A program made the position numbers and the translations under genes. Source: Patiriisocius marinus (GTDB lineage: Bacteria > Bacteroidota > Bacteroidia > Flavobacteriales > Flavobacteriaceae). Taken from it: a DNA stretch of 64,000 nucleotides. This document shows, piece by piece, positions 8,632 to 17,824 of the stretch. Below the pieces are notes generated by a model, which worked only from the letters and a program-made list of their open reading frames with translations, was not told the origin of the DNA and made no database searches. The stretch lies in NCBI RefSeq assembly GCF_008974325.1, contig NZ_BKCG01000001.1:930001-994000 (forward strand), given 5' to 3'. The first letter of the stretch is position 1, and each line of letters starts with the position of its first letter.

Positions 8632-10212
8632 CTATTTTTTATACTTTGCAGATAAATCTGCAGCTACTGTTGTTAACGTGTCAATTACCTCGTCAGTTAA
8701 CTTACCAGATTTTAATGTATCTAGTACTCCTCTATGCTTAGCATTTAAAAGTTCTAGGTAATCTGTTTCAAATTCCTTTACTTTAGTTACAGGTACATTT
8801 CTTAGTAAGTTTTTAGAACCTGCATAAATTATAGCAATTTGATCTTCAACAGTAAATGGAGTGTTTTCACCTTGTTTTAAGATTTCAACGTTACGTTTAC
8901 CTTTTTCAATTACATTTAATGTTGCAGTATCTAAATCTGAACCAAATTTAGCAAACGCTTCTAATTCACGGAAAGCAGCTTGATCTAATTTTAATGTTCC
9001 AGATACTTTTTTCATTGATTTAATTTGTGCGTTACCTCCTACACGTGATACAGAGATACCAACATTAATTGCTGGACGTACACCAGAGTTAAATAAATCA
9101 CCATCAAGGAAAATCTGTCCATCTGTAATAGAAATTACGTTTGTTGGAATGTATGCAGATACATCACCTGCTTGAGTTTCAATAATTGGCAATGCTGTTA
9201 ATGATCCACCTCCTTTAACAATAGGTTTAAGAGATTCTGGAAGATCATTCATTTCTGAAGCAATTTTATCATCTGCAATAACTTTTGCAGCACGCTCAAG
9301 TAATCTTGAGTGTAAGAAGAAAACATCTCCAGGATAAGCCTCACGTCCTGGTGGACGACGTAATAATAAAGAAACCTCACGGTATGCAACTGCTTGTTTT
9401 GATAAATCATCAAATACAATTAAAGCAGGACGACCTGTATCTCTAAAGTACTCACCAATTGCAGCACCTGCAAATGGAGCATATACTTGCATAGGAGCAG
9501 GATCTGATGCGTTTGCTGCAACAATAGTTGTATAAGCTAAAGCTCCAGCTTCGTCAAGTACTTTTGCAATGTTTGCAACAGTAGAAGCTTTTTGTCCAAT
9601 TGCTACATATATACAGAATACTGGTTCTCCAGCATCGTAAAATTCTTTTTGGTTTAGGATCGTGTCAATACAAACGGTAGACTTACCTGTTTGACGGTCA
9701 CCAATAACAAGTTCACGTTGCCCTCTTCCTACTGGAATCATTGCATCGATAGACTTGATACCTGTTTGTAATGGCTCAGTAACTGGCTCACGGTATATTA
9801 CCCCTGGGGCTTTACGCTCAAGTGGCATTTCGTAAGTTTTACCTTCGATAGGTCCTTTACCATCGATAGGCTCTCCCAGTGTGTTTACTACACGACCTAC
9901 AACACCTTCACCTACATTGATAGAGGCAATACGTTGCGTACGTTTTACAGTAGCACCTTCAGAAATACCTCTAGATGGTCCTAATAATACAACCCCTACG
10001 TTATCTTCCTCAAGGTTAAGAACGATACCTTCCATACCGTTTTCAAAAGCTACTAATTCACCGTATTGAGCGTTAGCAAGCCCGTAAACACGTGCAATAC
10101 CATCACCTACAGTTAATACAGTTCCTACCTCGTCTAAAGAAGCTGATGCTTCAAAGCCGGTAAGTTGTTGTTTTAAGATTGCTGAAACTTCAGCTGGTTT
10201 AACTTCTGCCAT
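8632..10212 (-). CDS. atpA: F1F0 ATP synthase alpha subunit
   Basis: 526 residues, standard length. The Walker A motif GDRQTGKST lies near residue 172, and the family signature [14 protein letters not shown] is present. The conserved alpha-subunit segments [20 protein letters not shown] and [12 protein letters not shown] are intact. It forms the non-catalytic nucleotide-binding positions of the alpha3beta3 head. The partner beta subunit (atpD) is not in this window; separate atpDC loci are usual for Bacteroidota. Upstream is atpH; downstream are two unrelated small genes and then atpG. Confidence 0.98.
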   Translation of the reverse strand: MAEVKPAEVSAILKQQLTGFEASASLDEVGTVLTVGDGIARVYGLANAQYGELVAFENGMEGIVLNLEEDNVGVVLLGPSRGISEGATVKRTQRIASINVGEGVVGRVVNTLGEPIDGKGPIEGKTYEMPLERKAPGVIYREPVTEPLQTGIKSIDAMIPVGRGQRELVIGDRQTGKSTVCIDTILNQKEFYDAGEPVFCIYVAIGQKASTVANIAKVLDEAGALAYTTIVAANASDPAPMQVYAPFAGAAIGEYFRDTGRPALIVFDDLSKQAVAYREVSLLLRRPPGREAYPGDVFFLHSRLLERAAKVIADDKIASEMNDLPESLKPIVKGGGSLTALPIIETQAGDVSAYIPTNVISITDGQIFLDGDLFNSGVRPAINVGISVSRVGGNAQIKSMKKVSGTLKLDQAAFRELEAFAKFGSDLDTATLNVIEKGKRNVEILKQGENTPFTVEDQIAIIYAGSKNLLRNVPVTKVKEFETDYLELLNAKHRGVLDTLKSGKLTDEVIDTLTTVAADLSAKYKK

Positions 10213-10306
10213 TTTTATTTAGATTTGAGATTTTAGCGTTACACTAAAATCAATCAGTTAATTGTACTTATTATTCATTTCACTTCTGAAATTTTAAAAT
10301 TTCAGA

Positions 10307-10843
10307 TTATAGTGATTTACTAAATTCTCTTTTTAAATTTCCTAATTGGTTAGCGATACTAGCATTGTATTGTAAATCTCCAACACGAAGGATAAACCCT
10401 CCCAAGATTGATTCGTCTACTTTATTGATAATAGTAACGTTTTCACTTCCTGTCATTTCTTTTACTTTAGCTAGTACTTGATTTTCAAGTTCTGCTGAAA
10501 GTGGCACTGCAGTTGTAACGTGAGCGGTTTTTACACCTTTACTATCATTATATAGATTAATAAAACTAGAAGCAACGCCTCCTAACAAATTGATACGTTT
10601 ATTAGACGTTAAAATTTGAATAAGTCCTTTTGTTACTTCGCTATTTCCTTCAAAGATTTTAAGCAATGCTTGCTTTTTATCCTCTCCTTTAATTACTGGG
10701 CTTTGCAGAACGTTACGTAGTTCTTTGCTTCCAGCAAGGGTAGCTTCCACAGATTTCATGTCGCCAAATACAACTTCACTAATATTAGCTTCGTTTGCTT
10801 GGTCTAAAACTGCTTTTGCATATCGTATGGCTGCTCTACTCAT
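10307..10843 (-). CDS. atpH: F1F0 ATP synthase delta subunit
   Basis: 178 residues, typical OSCP/delta length. It starts SRAAIRYAKAVLDQANEAN and ends with the conserved DESILGGFILRVGD region followed by LGNLKREFSKSL. It joins the peripheral stalk (b subunits) to the top of the F1 head. It sits between atpF, 41 bases upstream, and atpA. Confidence 0.95.
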   Translation of the reverse strand: MSRAAIRYAKAVLDQANEANISEVVFGDMKSVEATLAGSKELRNVLQSPVIKGEDKKQALLKIFEGNSEVTKGLIQILTSNKRINLLGGVASSFINLYNDSKGVKTAHVTTAVPLSAELENQVLAKVKEMTGSENVTIINKVDESILGGFILRVGDLQYNASIANQLGNLKREFSKSL

Positions 10844-10884
10844 ATTTCGGCTCCGCTTAATAACCTTAGCGGTAATTTAAATTC

Positions 10885-11385
10885 TTAATTTAATTTAGCG
10901 TCGTTCAACATTGAGTTAACTAACTCAAGTTGTTTGTCTTTATTTGACAATTCGCTTTTTACCATTTTTTCAGCAATATCTACTGAAAGTGTAGCTACAG
11001 TACTTTTAAGTTCTGCAACTGCTGCTTTCTTTTCACTTTCGATTGCAGCTTGTGCATTTGCGATAGTTTTGTTTGCTTCAGCTTGAGCTTCTTCTTTTGC
11101 GTCAGCGATCATTTTTGCTTTGATCTCACGTGCTTCTTTCATCATCGTTTCGCGTTCTGCTCTAGCTTCTTGTAACAAACGCTCGTTATCAGCATTTAAG
11201 TTAGCCATTTCTAGTTTTGCTTTTTCAGCTGCATCTAGGGCATCTTTAATACCTTCTTCTCTACCTTCAATAGCACTTAAAATTGGTTTCCATGCAAATT
11301 TACCTAGTAATATTACTAGCAAAACAAACATTAGCAATTGCCAGAAGAAAAGACCGAATGAAAACTCGTTTATTAATTTTTCCAT
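10885..11385 (-). CDS. atpF: F1F0 ATP synthase b subunit
   Basis: 166 residues with one N-terminal membrane helix (FGLFFWQLLMFVLLVILLGKF) followed by a long charged Ala/Glu/Lys coiled coil, the peripheral stalk of the enzyme. KFAWKPILSAIEGREEGIK directly after the membrane helix is a hallmark of bacterial b subunits. The gene is separated from atpE by about 160 bases, which hold a short hairpin and one copy of the TTTCCGAAG word. Confidence 0.95.
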   Translation of the reverse strand: MEKLINEFSFGLFFWQLLMFVLLVILLGKFAWKPILSAIEGREEGIKDALDAAEKAKLEMANLNADNERLLQEARAERETMMKEAREIKAKMIADAKEEAQAEANKTIANAQAAIESEKKAAVAELKSTVATLSVDIAEKMVKSELSNKDKQLELVNSMLNDAKLN

Positions 11386-11547
11386 AATTATGCCCGTCGA
11401 AACGGATATCTAATTGGTTATACTATATTTTAATGTTTCTTATAATTAGAAACATTTTTAAAATTTCCGAAGAAAATTTTAGTTTAATTTTTTAATAGAA
11501 ACATATCGCTGTAACCAACCGTTACAGCAATATGTTATCTTTTTCAA

Positions 11548-11739
11548 TTACCCTGCGAATAACGCAGCGAATCCAATACCTTCAATAAGGGCAGCTGCAA
11601 TAAGCATCGCTGTTTGGATTTTTCCTGAAGCTTCTGGTTGACGTGCAATAGCGTCCATTGCTGATCCACCAATTTTACCAATACCTAATCCGGCACCGAT
11701 TACAATTAAACCTGCTCCTACAATAGTTGGAATAGTCAT
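11548..11739 (-). CDS. atpE: F1F0 ATP synthase c subunit
   Basis: 63 residues from the ATG at 11737-11739 (MTIPTIVGAGLIVIGAGLG). An in-frame start 8 codons upstream would add an unusual MFNLIYIF leader and is less likely. Two membrane hairpin helices flank the polar loop ARQPEASGKIQ. The ion-carrying carboxylate is the Glu in AALIEGIGFAALF. The Glu-Gly context without the extra sodium-site polar residues suggests proton coupling. It forms the rotating c-ring. Confidence 0.95.
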   Translation of the reverse strand: MTIPTIVGAGLIVIGAGLGIGKIGGSAMDAIARQPEASGKIQTAMLIAAALIEGIGFAALFAG

Positions 11740-11770
11740 AAATATATATATTAAATTAAACAATCAAAAT

Positions 11771-12853
11771 TTAGTGGTCGTCGTGGTGTTCTTCCACGGC
11801 TGAACCAAAGTACAAAGCAGATAACATTGTAAAGATATATGCTTGTAAAGCGGCTACTAAAAGTTCTAACAGAGACAAGGCAAATGCCAAGAAAAATGAT
11901 AATGAACTTCCTAACCAGTTTTTAAATATAAACATTAACCCAATAATACTCATTAATACAATGTGTCCTGCAGTAATGTTTGCATATAGACGTATCATTA
12001 ATGAGAATGGCTTAATAATAGTTCCTAATAATTCAATAGGTGCTAAAACAATACGCATAAGTGGCGGCACTCCTGGCATCCAGAAAATGTGTCCCCAATA
12101 GTTTTTGTTAGCAGTAAACGTTGTGAAAAGGTATGTTAAAAGTGCTAGTGCAAGTGTAACTGCAATGTTGTTAGTAACATTAATCCCTAGTGGTGTTAAA
12201 CCTAATAAGTTGATAATCCAGATAAAGAAAAATACCGTCAGTAAGTAAGGCATGTATCTTTTGTATTTTTTAATTCCGATGTTTGGAATTGCAATGTCGT
12301 CACGGATGTATTGTATAATTGGTTCTAATCCCCTTCCTACACCTTTAGGCATTGCACTATTTTTGTATGATTTTGCCATACGGCTAAATACAAAAAGGAT
12401 TAATAGAGAGACTAAGAATATAGTAAAAACGTTTTTCGTGATTGAAAAGTCTAAATGAACACGATTTTCTGGATGATGATGATCATCCATTTTTAATTCT
12501 CCACCTGTGCTAGTAACGTTGTAGATTTTACCGTGGTAAGATCTATATAGGTTTCCACCTACTTCAGCAACACCTTCATCGTGGTGTAATTTAGAAGATG
12601 AAAATACTTTTAATCCATCATCCCATAATATAACAGGTAATGGAAAACCAACATACTCGTGACCTCCTTGGTCATTTGTATATGAGTATAAACCAAAATC
12701 ATAAGAATCAAGCAAGTGATGCGAGATGTATGCTTTAATTTCACTTTTCAAGTCTCCTGAATCCTCTCCCGAAGACACAGTTTCAGCTTGCATGGTGAAT
12801 GAAGCTAGTAAAATGAAAATAGATAATATGTTACCTAGTGTTTTTCTTTGCAT
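11771..12853 (-). CDS. atpB: F1F0 ATP synthase a subunit
   Basis: 360 residues, longer than the 240-270 of Proteobacteria because of an N-terminal signal-like segment and a periplasmic His-rich domain (residues roughly 20-125, including DDHHHPENRVHLD), a form I know from Bacteroidota. The essential stator Arg lies in SLMIRLYANITAGHIV, and the C-terminal helices LLELLVAALQAYIFTMLSALY are conserved. It forms the proton half-channels against the c-ring. The C-terminus EEHHDDH is also His/Asp-rich. It is the first structural F0 gene, preceded by a good -7 promoter element. Confidence 0.95.
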   Translation of the reverse strand: MQRKTLGNILSIFILLASFTMQAETVSSGEDSGDLKSEIKAYISHHLLDSYDFGLYSYTNDQGGHEYVGFPLPVILWDDGLKVFSSSKLHHDEGVAEVGGNLYRSYHGKIYNVTSTGGELKMDDHHHPENRVHLDFSITKNVFTIFLVSLLILFVFSRMAKSYKNSAMPKGVGRGLEPIIQYIRDDIAIPNIGIKKYKRYMPYLLTVFFFIWIINLLGLTPLGINVTNNIAVTLALALLTYLFTTFTANKNYWGHIFWMPGVPPLMRIVLAPIELLGTIIKPFSLMIRLYANITAGHIVLMSIIGLMFIFKNWLGSSLSFFLAFALSLLELLVAALQAYIFTMLSALYFGSAVEEHHDDH

Positions 12854-12888
12854 TTCTGAACAAATTAAGGGTGTTCTTAAAATCGGTG

Positions 12889-12896
12889 CAAAAATA
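12889..12896 (-). promoter_or_regulatory. Predicted -7 promoter element for atpB
   Basis: The minus strand reads TATTTTTG, an exact TAnnTTTG match (the Bacteroidota primary sigma -7 element), 36 bases before the atpB start. I see no good TTG at the usual 17-23 base distance, so the promoter may be weak or the atp genes may also be read from upstream. Confidence 0.45.
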
Positions 12897-12938
12897 CAGT
12901 TAATCTCTATAAAGAAAAAATAAAAAAAACGCTTTTTT

Positions 12939-13346
12939 TTATTCAGGCTTTTTTGACGAAAAGACCTGATTATTAAGCTCTTTTGAAAGATAGGCTACTT
13001 CTAGTATCAAGCAAATGGCATAAGGGATGAAAAAGCTTATAAATTCTACGGTTGCCATCTTGCCGTCTGCTTTATAACTAGGGTAGAATATTAGGAAGAA
13101 TAAAAGAAACTTTAATCCACTGCCTGCCATGAAAATAAATCCAACTTGAGAAGATTCTTTCTTGATATATCTTTCGAGGACTATAAAAATGATAATTGCT
13201 GCTACATAATTTAATATATAGCTAAGGATTATCTTATTTTCAAAAAGGGGAAGTTGTTTATAATGGAGCGCAAATATATGGCTACAGAAAGTAATAATTA
13301 ATATAGTTAAGAGAAGAACTATAAAACGGATACTCTTTTTCGACAT
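12939..13346 (-). CDS. DUF6168-like membrane protein
   Basis: 135 residues from MSKKSIRFIVLLLTILIITF (ATG 13344-13346). The frame extends 30 codons upstream, but that would overlap the AtpZ-like gene. Four membrane helices are visible, including LSYILNYVAAIIIFIVLERYI and FISFFIPYAICLILEVAYLS. The protein lies exactly where other bacteria carry AtpI or related assembly factors, between the AtpZ-like gene and atpB. A role in c-ring or F0 assembly is inferred from position only; the family assignment (DUF6168) is from memory of flavobacterial atp loci. Confidence 0.65.
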   Translation of the reverse strand: MSKKSIRFIVLLLTILIITFCSHIFALHYKQLPLFENKIILSYILNYVAAIIIFIVLERYIKKESSQVGFIFMAGSGLKFLLFFLIFYPSYKADGKMATVEFISFFIPYAICLILEVAYLSKELNNQVFSSKKPE

Positions 13347-13351
13347 ACGAA

Positions 13352-13573
13352 CTATGAATTGAGTCTGTTTGTTTGTTTTATAACTAAGTAAAGTGAAATA
13401 GCAATACCTAAGAAAGTGCCAATAACTAAAAACCACTTGCCATTGTCTGTGTAGTTTTTGTCAAGCCAAAGTCCTAATTGTACAAATAGATAGATAATTA
13501 CACCCATTTCTATTCCAATAGCAGAAAGTATTGCCCATCGTTTAACTCCGCTATTGTTTTTTTTAGAACTCAT
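13352..13573 (-). CDS. AtpZ/AtpI family protein
   Basis: 73 residues with two membrane helices (WAILSAIGIEMGVIIYLFVQ and WFLVIGTFLGIAISLYLVIK) joined by LGLWLDKNYTDNG. The WLDK loop followed by a Gly-rich second helix is the AtpZ/AtpI signature. Members help assemble the c-ring or transport magnesium or calcium beside the ATP synthase. The gene starts 4 bases after the bactofilin stop and ends 5 bases before the DUF6168-like start, consistent with one operon. Confidence 0.8.
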   Translation of the reverse strand: MSSKKNNSGVKRWAILSAIGIEMGVIIYLFVQLGLWLDKNYTDNGKWFLVIGTFLGIAISLYLVIKQTNRLNS

Positions 13574-13577
13574 TGAA

Positions 13578-14033
13578 TTAATTTAATTCGTGTGTCGCTT
13601 TTTTTGATCGGTTTGATCGATCAAATGGGCTGCTTTTAACTGTTGCAGTAGTTTTATCGTTACTTCCTGTAGACATTGAGCAAGTTGCGTTAAAAACAGC
13701 TCCAGGTTCTACAGACAATTTACCTACAACAACATCTCCTTCAATTTTTGCCGAACCTCTCAAAGTTAAAAGTTTTGTGACAGTTAAGGTGCCTTCAAAG
13801 GTTCCTTCAATATCTGCATTTTCACAAGTTAGTGTTCCAGTAATTACCCCATTTTTCCCTAAAACTACTTTAGAGGGAGTTGAAACATTGCCTTCAATTT
13901 GTCCATCTATTCTAAAAAATCCTTTAGAAACGATATCTCCTTTTATAGATGTCCCTTCGTTTATTCTATTTTGATTTGATCCAGGTTCTGAAGAGGAATT
14001 TGATCCTTTTCTGTTTTTTTTATCTGATATCAT
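13578..14033 (-). CDS. Bactofilin family cytoskeletal protein
   Basis: 151 residues with a disordered Ser/Asn-rich N-terminus (about 30 residues). A right-handed beta-helix core follows, beginning EGTSIKGDIVSKGFFRIDGQ and continuing IEGNVSTPSKVVLGKNGVI, then a Ser/Lys/Thr-rich tail. The repeated Gly-Asp/Glu-hydrophobic turns are typical of DUF583/bactofilin. Bactofilins polymerise without nucleotide and organise cell shape or envelope machinery. It follows porW by 12 bases and precedes the AtpZ-like gene, a frequent flavobacterial order as I recall it. Confidence 0.88.
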   Translation of the reverse strand: MISDKKNRKGSNSSSEPGSNQNRINEGTSIKGDIVSKGFFRIDGQIEGNVSTPSKVVLGKNGVITGTLTCENADIEGTFEGTLTVTKLLTLRGSAKIEGDVVVGKLSVEPGAVFNATCSMSTGSNDKTTATVKSSPFDRSNRSKKATHELN

Positions 14034-14045
14034 GGGGAGTGTTTA

Positions 14046-16613
14046 TTAAGGATTTTTATTTTCAGAATTTAAATATGCTTCCAGATTTTTATGAATTTGA
14101 ATAATTGCATAGTTCTCTGTAGATATACCAAATTTATTTCTAGTAATTCTATGAGTAGATGCTTCTGCTCGTGGATTTGCTAAAATATCACCAAAACCTT
14201 CAGCTCCAACCCTTGAATCTAAACCGTGTACTACAACAAATTTTTGTCCTGTTGTATAAAAATCAACCGATGTAAACATATAACCGTCGTACTTGTAATA
14301 CTTAATAGCGTTATCTAGACGTGTTTTAAAGTTTGCAATTGAACCCGTTTCGTTTGCATTAAAAGGATACACTAACTTAAACTTAGAACCTTTATCATCT
14401 GCTAAAAAGTCTTTAAACTCTAGAGATGGTATTGTAGTAGAGTAGATTAATTGCGCTTGTTTTCCTTCTTCATCATTAGGGTAAGTAAGTGCTACAAAAT
14501 TCAATGCTTTTTTGTAAACATCAAAACCGTCTCTTCTTCCTAGAGCTGTGGCTTTTAGTAACTCGAACTTAGGGACAATTTCATTACCATTATATAAGGT
14601 AATATATTCATCACTTTTTGAAATTACTTCATTGTAATTTCCGTCTTCAAATTGCTTGTAAAGCGCCTTATATTTAAATTCAGGGCTTGATTCATCTGTT
14701 GCCAATTGAGCATTGGGGTTTCTTAAAATTTCAGCATAACGAGAATCACTATGGTTTGATAAAATATCATTCTTGTATTTATCCTCTAACGAAGTGTTTC
14801 CTGTTTGTCCGTAAATTTTATAAAGATTGTATTTCGCTGGAAGTACAAGGCGTTCCTCTGGTTGAAAATCTAATAGATTTTCTAAGCGATTAGAAGCTAA
14901 ATCATATTCTTTAAACTTCTCTTTATATATAAGTCCTAATTGATAGTAAGCGAAGTCACGATCTTTAGCTAAACTGTCTAATAATTTTTTATCTGTTGGA
15001 ATTGCTGTAATGTATGTTTGAGGATCAAAAAAGGCGTTTTCTGAAATAGGCGTAACATCTTCAACTTGCTCGTCTGTTTGATCAAAGTTGCCAGCGTCTT
15101 TTCTTTCTGAACGTCTCCAGTTATCTTCTAATGTACGCTTACCCCAAGTTTTTTCGAAACTTAACTTTCCGAAGGAAACTGTAGAGGAGTTGTAAAAGTA
15201 AAATTTCCCTCCACTTGTATTTGTAGAAGTCCCTCCAGGTTTAAAAAATTCGTTATTTGTTGGCACTCCATTTTTAGATGCGGCTTTTACGGCAGCAATC
15301 GAATCTTCGTAAGCTCTTTTCTTTAAACCATCTGTATAATCTGTAAAGAAAGCTAATTGCTCAGATTTACTCATTTTAGACAATTTAAGAATACTGTCAT
15401 TTAACGTAGCAATGTCTTCGTATTTGATAACGTCGTCAAGGTTTTCACGTTTTTTTGTTACACGTCTATGGCGTCTTGTTTTCTCTTCTAGATTAGTAAG
15501 AGTACTGTCATAATAAGCACCAGCATTTTTGTAAAGTGCTTTATCAAAATTCATTTCGGCTAGCGTTTGGTAATTGTTAGCTTGCAATGTTCTATCTTCC
15601 TTAAATGCACCAATTGATTTATTGTAATAATCTATAGCAAGAGTATCCGTTTTAGTATTTCGGTAATAATCTCCTAATGAGTTGTAAATTTTATCAAGGA
15701 AAGGTCTATTTTCTCTATCGGCTTCAAGGTCTTGTAGCAGTTCTAAAAATGCAACTTGATCTTCTTTAGTGTAGTCGAAATTCTTCGCTTTAGCGATAAA
15801 TGCATTTATTCTGTAAATACGTGCAGTTTTGCGGTTGAGATCAATAACTTCATCAAAAGCAAGATTTGCACTGTCTCTTTTTTCTAGACGATTGTAGATT
15901 TGCCCTTTAATAAAAGCATAACGCCCCTTTAGCTCATTGTCTTTTACATATTCACTGGCAGTAACCATATATGGTAAGGCTTGTGGAATTGAATCTAAGT
16001 TAATCATTGCTTGGGCAAGTTGTGCGTTTGCATCTGCAATTACTTCGTCATCAAGATCTTCTTCTTTCAACATTTTAGTTAAACTCGCAATAGCATAATC
16101 TTCATTATTAAGTCTAATGTTTGTTTTTGCTTTCCAGATTTTTGCATTGTTAACATTGTTGCTTGTTGCTCCTTTATCAAGAATAAAGTTGAAGGCATCA
16201 AGGGCTGGGATAAAACGATTGTCATAGTATCGTGCTTTTCCTAAAAGCATGTATGCTTCGTCAATTTGTGGATTGTATTCTTGTCCACCAATAAACATAG
16301 AATGTTTTTGGATAGCTTTAACGGCTTTTTCTTCGGCACGGTTAAAATTTGGGTTTTTACCTGATTTGTCGAGTTGAACTTCATCGAGAACCTCTATACG
16401 TTCAATGGGTAAAATTTCGTAATAATTATCACTGTAACCTAGTGCTAATTCTTCTCTTCCAGTATTAAAAGCATTCTCACCATTGTACATAACATTGTAC
16501 TTTGTGGTAAGTGCCTGAACGTTTCGGTTCATGAATGTATCTTTTTTACGACCACAGGCCGCTAAAAGCAAAAGAGTGAGTATTGTGATGGTAAATATAT
16601 GTATACGCTTCAA
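14046..16613 (-). CDS. porW: Type IX secretion system periplasmic lipoprotein PorW/SprE
   Basis: 855 residues with lipoprotein signal MKRIHIFTITILTLLLLAAC. The opening of the mature protein (NRNVQALTTKYNVMYNGENAF) and the TPR-rich body (PQIDEAYMLLGKARYYDNRF, PALDAFNFILDKG) match PorW/SprE, which links the outer-membrane translocon to the PorLM motor in gliding and non-gliding Bacteroidota. Length fits the family (about 850-900). The protein ends in a compact domain with FVVVHGLDSRVGAEGFGDIL. It implies an active T9SS, consistent with T9SS-sorted cargo in this window. It is the first gene of the string leading into the atp operon. Confidence 0.88.
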   Translation of the reverse strand: MKRIHIFTITILTLLLLAACGRKKDTFMNRNVQALTTKYNVMYNGENAFNTGREELALGYSDNYYEILPIERIEVLDEVQLDKSGKNPNFNRAEEKAVKAIQKHSMFIGGQEYNPQIDEAYMLLGKARYYDNRFIPALDAFNFILDKGATSNNVNNAKIWKAKTNIRLNNEDYAIASLTKMLKEEDLDDEVIADANAQLAQAMINLDSIPQALPYMVTASEYVKDNELKGRYAFIKGQIYNRLEKRDSANLAFDEVIDLNRKTARIYRINAFIAKAKNFDYTKEDQVAFLELLQDLEADRENRPFLDKIYNSLGDYYRNTKTDTLAIDYYNKSIGAFKEDRTLQANNYQTLAEMNFDKALYKNAGAYYDSTLTNLEEKTRRHRRVTKKRENLDDVIKYEDIATLNDSILKLSKMSKSEQLAFFTDYTDGLKKRAYEDSIAAVKAASKNGVPTNNEFFKPGGTSTNTSGGKFYFYNSSTVSFGKLSFEKTWGKRTLEDNWRRSERKDAGNFDQTDEQVEDVTPISENAFFDPQTYITAIPTDKKLLDSLAKDRDFAYYQLGLIYKEKFKEYDLASNRLENLLDFQPEERLVLPAKYNLYKIYGQTGNTSLEDKYKNDILSNHSDSRYAEILRNPNAQLATDESSPEFKYKALYKQFEDGNYNEVISKSDEYITLYNGNEIVPKFELLKATALGRRDGFDVYKKALNFVALTYPNDEEGKQAQLIYSTTIPSLEFKDFLADDKGSKFKLVYPFNANETGSIANFKTRLDNAIKYYKYDGYMFTSVDFYTTGQKFVVVHGLDSRVGAEGFGDILANPRAEASTHRITRNKFGISTENYAIIQIHKNLEAYLNSENKNP

Positions 16614-17013
16614 AATCTGTTTTAATTTGTTTGTTATACTAACTGCAAACTACGGGTTTTAGTATATAATACCACGTATCATTCACAATGAACTTTATAA
16701 ATTATTTTTATGTCACTCATATTTCATTAGAAAATAAAACCGTAGCTAATGCTATGCTTTAATTTTCTATTTCATCAGAGCACCCTAAACTCTAAATTAT
16801 TTAAAGCTCCTTGTAAACAATAATTGGTATAGTACTGCCATTAGGGGCGTAAAAATACGGTTCTTTTTATGATCTTGATAAAAAAAGGGGTAAAAAAGCG
16901 TGTAATGACTTGTTTTTAAGCTGAAGTAGCGAAGTCTTTCTTCGGAAATGTCACACAATAAAAAAGCGTTGCTATAATTAACAACGCTGAGTACTTTGGA
17001 ATTAAATTAAAAA
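16614..17013. other. 400-base non-coding stretch between T9SS cargo and porW
   Basis: I find no convincing gene in either strand. It holds a minus-strand terminator at 16965-16988 for the cargo gene to the right and one reverse copy of the TTTCCGAAG word at 16940-16948. The AT-rich remainder (about 16620-16900) presumably includes the porW promoter. I see no perfect TAnnTTTG element there. Confidence 0.6.
16965..16988 (-). terminator. Terminator after the T9SS cargo gene
   Basis: Inverted arms agcgttg (16965-16971) and caacgct (16982-16988) with a 10-base loop. On the minus strand the hairpin is followed by TTTTTATTG. It lies 25 bases past the stop of the cargo gene at 17014. Confidence 0.75.
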
Positions 17014-17712
17014 CTACTCTTTTATAATTTTATGTGTTGAAATTACTCCTTCATCTGTCATCAATTTCAAAAAATAAACTCCCGAAACTAAATTTTCTAC
17101 ATTAATTTTTGAAGCATTTATTAAAGTTGATTCTTGTTTAACCAATTCTCCCGTAATGCTATAAATTTCTAGCCGCTCAATGATAGTTGTTGTTTTTAGG
17201 TATAGTTCATTTTTTACTGGGTTTGGGTATAAACTAACTTCTGACAATTCAAAACTATTAATATCGAGTATGGTATTGCCATAAAATGCCTTATCTCCGT
17301 TTTCGTTGGTTATAATTAATGTTCGTGGACTAACGGTGCCATTTACTATTTCATAATCAAATTGTTTATCATTAAATGCTGCTAAGTAGAAGGTTCCATA
17401 ATATTGTGATTCAAAACTAGAAGACTCTGGGTTTATACAATCTATTGTTGAAATAAATAAATCATTAATTGTAAAGTTTGTGTCTGAAAAATCAGAAAGA
17501 CTACCAGTAGCACCAGCGCAGACCACTGTTTCGAAATCATTAAAATTAAAATCGGCGGTCACTGATATGTTATCAGAATTCGTTGGAGGAGTATTATCTA
17601 CCTCATCTATCAGAAGTTTATGTAAATACCAAGTTGTGTCCAACATTTCTGGAGTTTGTGCAAGGCAAAAAGAGCTTAACGTCATGATTACTAAATATAT
17701 ACAGTTTTTCAT
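17014..17712 (-). CDS. T9SS-sorted secreted protein, duplicate copy A
   Basis: 232 residues: signal peptide MKNCIYLVIMTLSSFCLAQ, a beta-rich middle starting TWYLHKLLIDEVDNTPPTN, and a type A C-terminal sorting domain (SLYPNPVKNELYLKT, SGVYFLKLMTDEGVISTHK). The TWYL...D opening is shared with the neighbour at 17825 and with the protein at 42230, defining a local family that recalls META/lipocalin-like folds. It should cross the outer membrane by T9SS and be anchored or released. The 3' half is nearly identical to the neighbouring gene at a fixed offset of 811 bases, showing tandem duplication. Function is unknown. Confidence 0.8.
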   Translation of the reverse strand: MKNCIYLVIMTLSSFCLAQTPEMLDTTWYLHKLLIDEVDNTPPTNSDNISVTADFNFNDFETVVCAGATGSLSDFSDTNFTINDLFISTIDCINPESSSFESQYYGTFYLAAFNDKQFDYEIVNGTVSPRTLIITNENGDKAFYGNTILDINSFELSEVSLYPNPVKNELYLKTTTIIERLEIYSITGELVKQESTLINASKINVENLVSGVYFLKLMTDEGVISTHKIIKE

Positions 17713-17716
17713 GTTT

Positions 17717-17824
17717 TCAATTTTTAATTAGTGTTTTTGTGGATTGAATTTCACCATCACAAACTAACGCAATGGTATATTGTGCTTCATTGTAGGTAGC
17801 TATATTTAAAGTATAGACATTAAT
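17717..17824 (-). pseudogene. Orphan tail of a T9SS cargo gene left by tandem duplication
   Basis: Between the two cargo genes, the minus strand encodes INVYTLNIATYNEAQYTIAL, then VCDGEIQSTKTLIKN and a TGA stop at 17717-17719. No start or upstream part exists: the frame is preceded directly by the TAA of the gene at 17825. This segment resembles the end of the gene at 18532 (STYENGVYAIALVCDSEIV, ASKNLFKN) in sequence and in its position just before a small cargo gene. It is the relic of a duplicated unit of large-gene tail plus small gene. Confidence 0.8.

Noticed and set aside
11394-11405. ccgt/acgg mini-hairpin between atpE and atpF
   Set aside because: Stem of four pairs only; not enough to claim a regulatory structure.
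12905-12940. A/T runs before atpB as a terminator
   Set aside because: The runs of A and T around acgc form only a slippery AT-only pairing without a GC stem, and the genes on both sides belong together.
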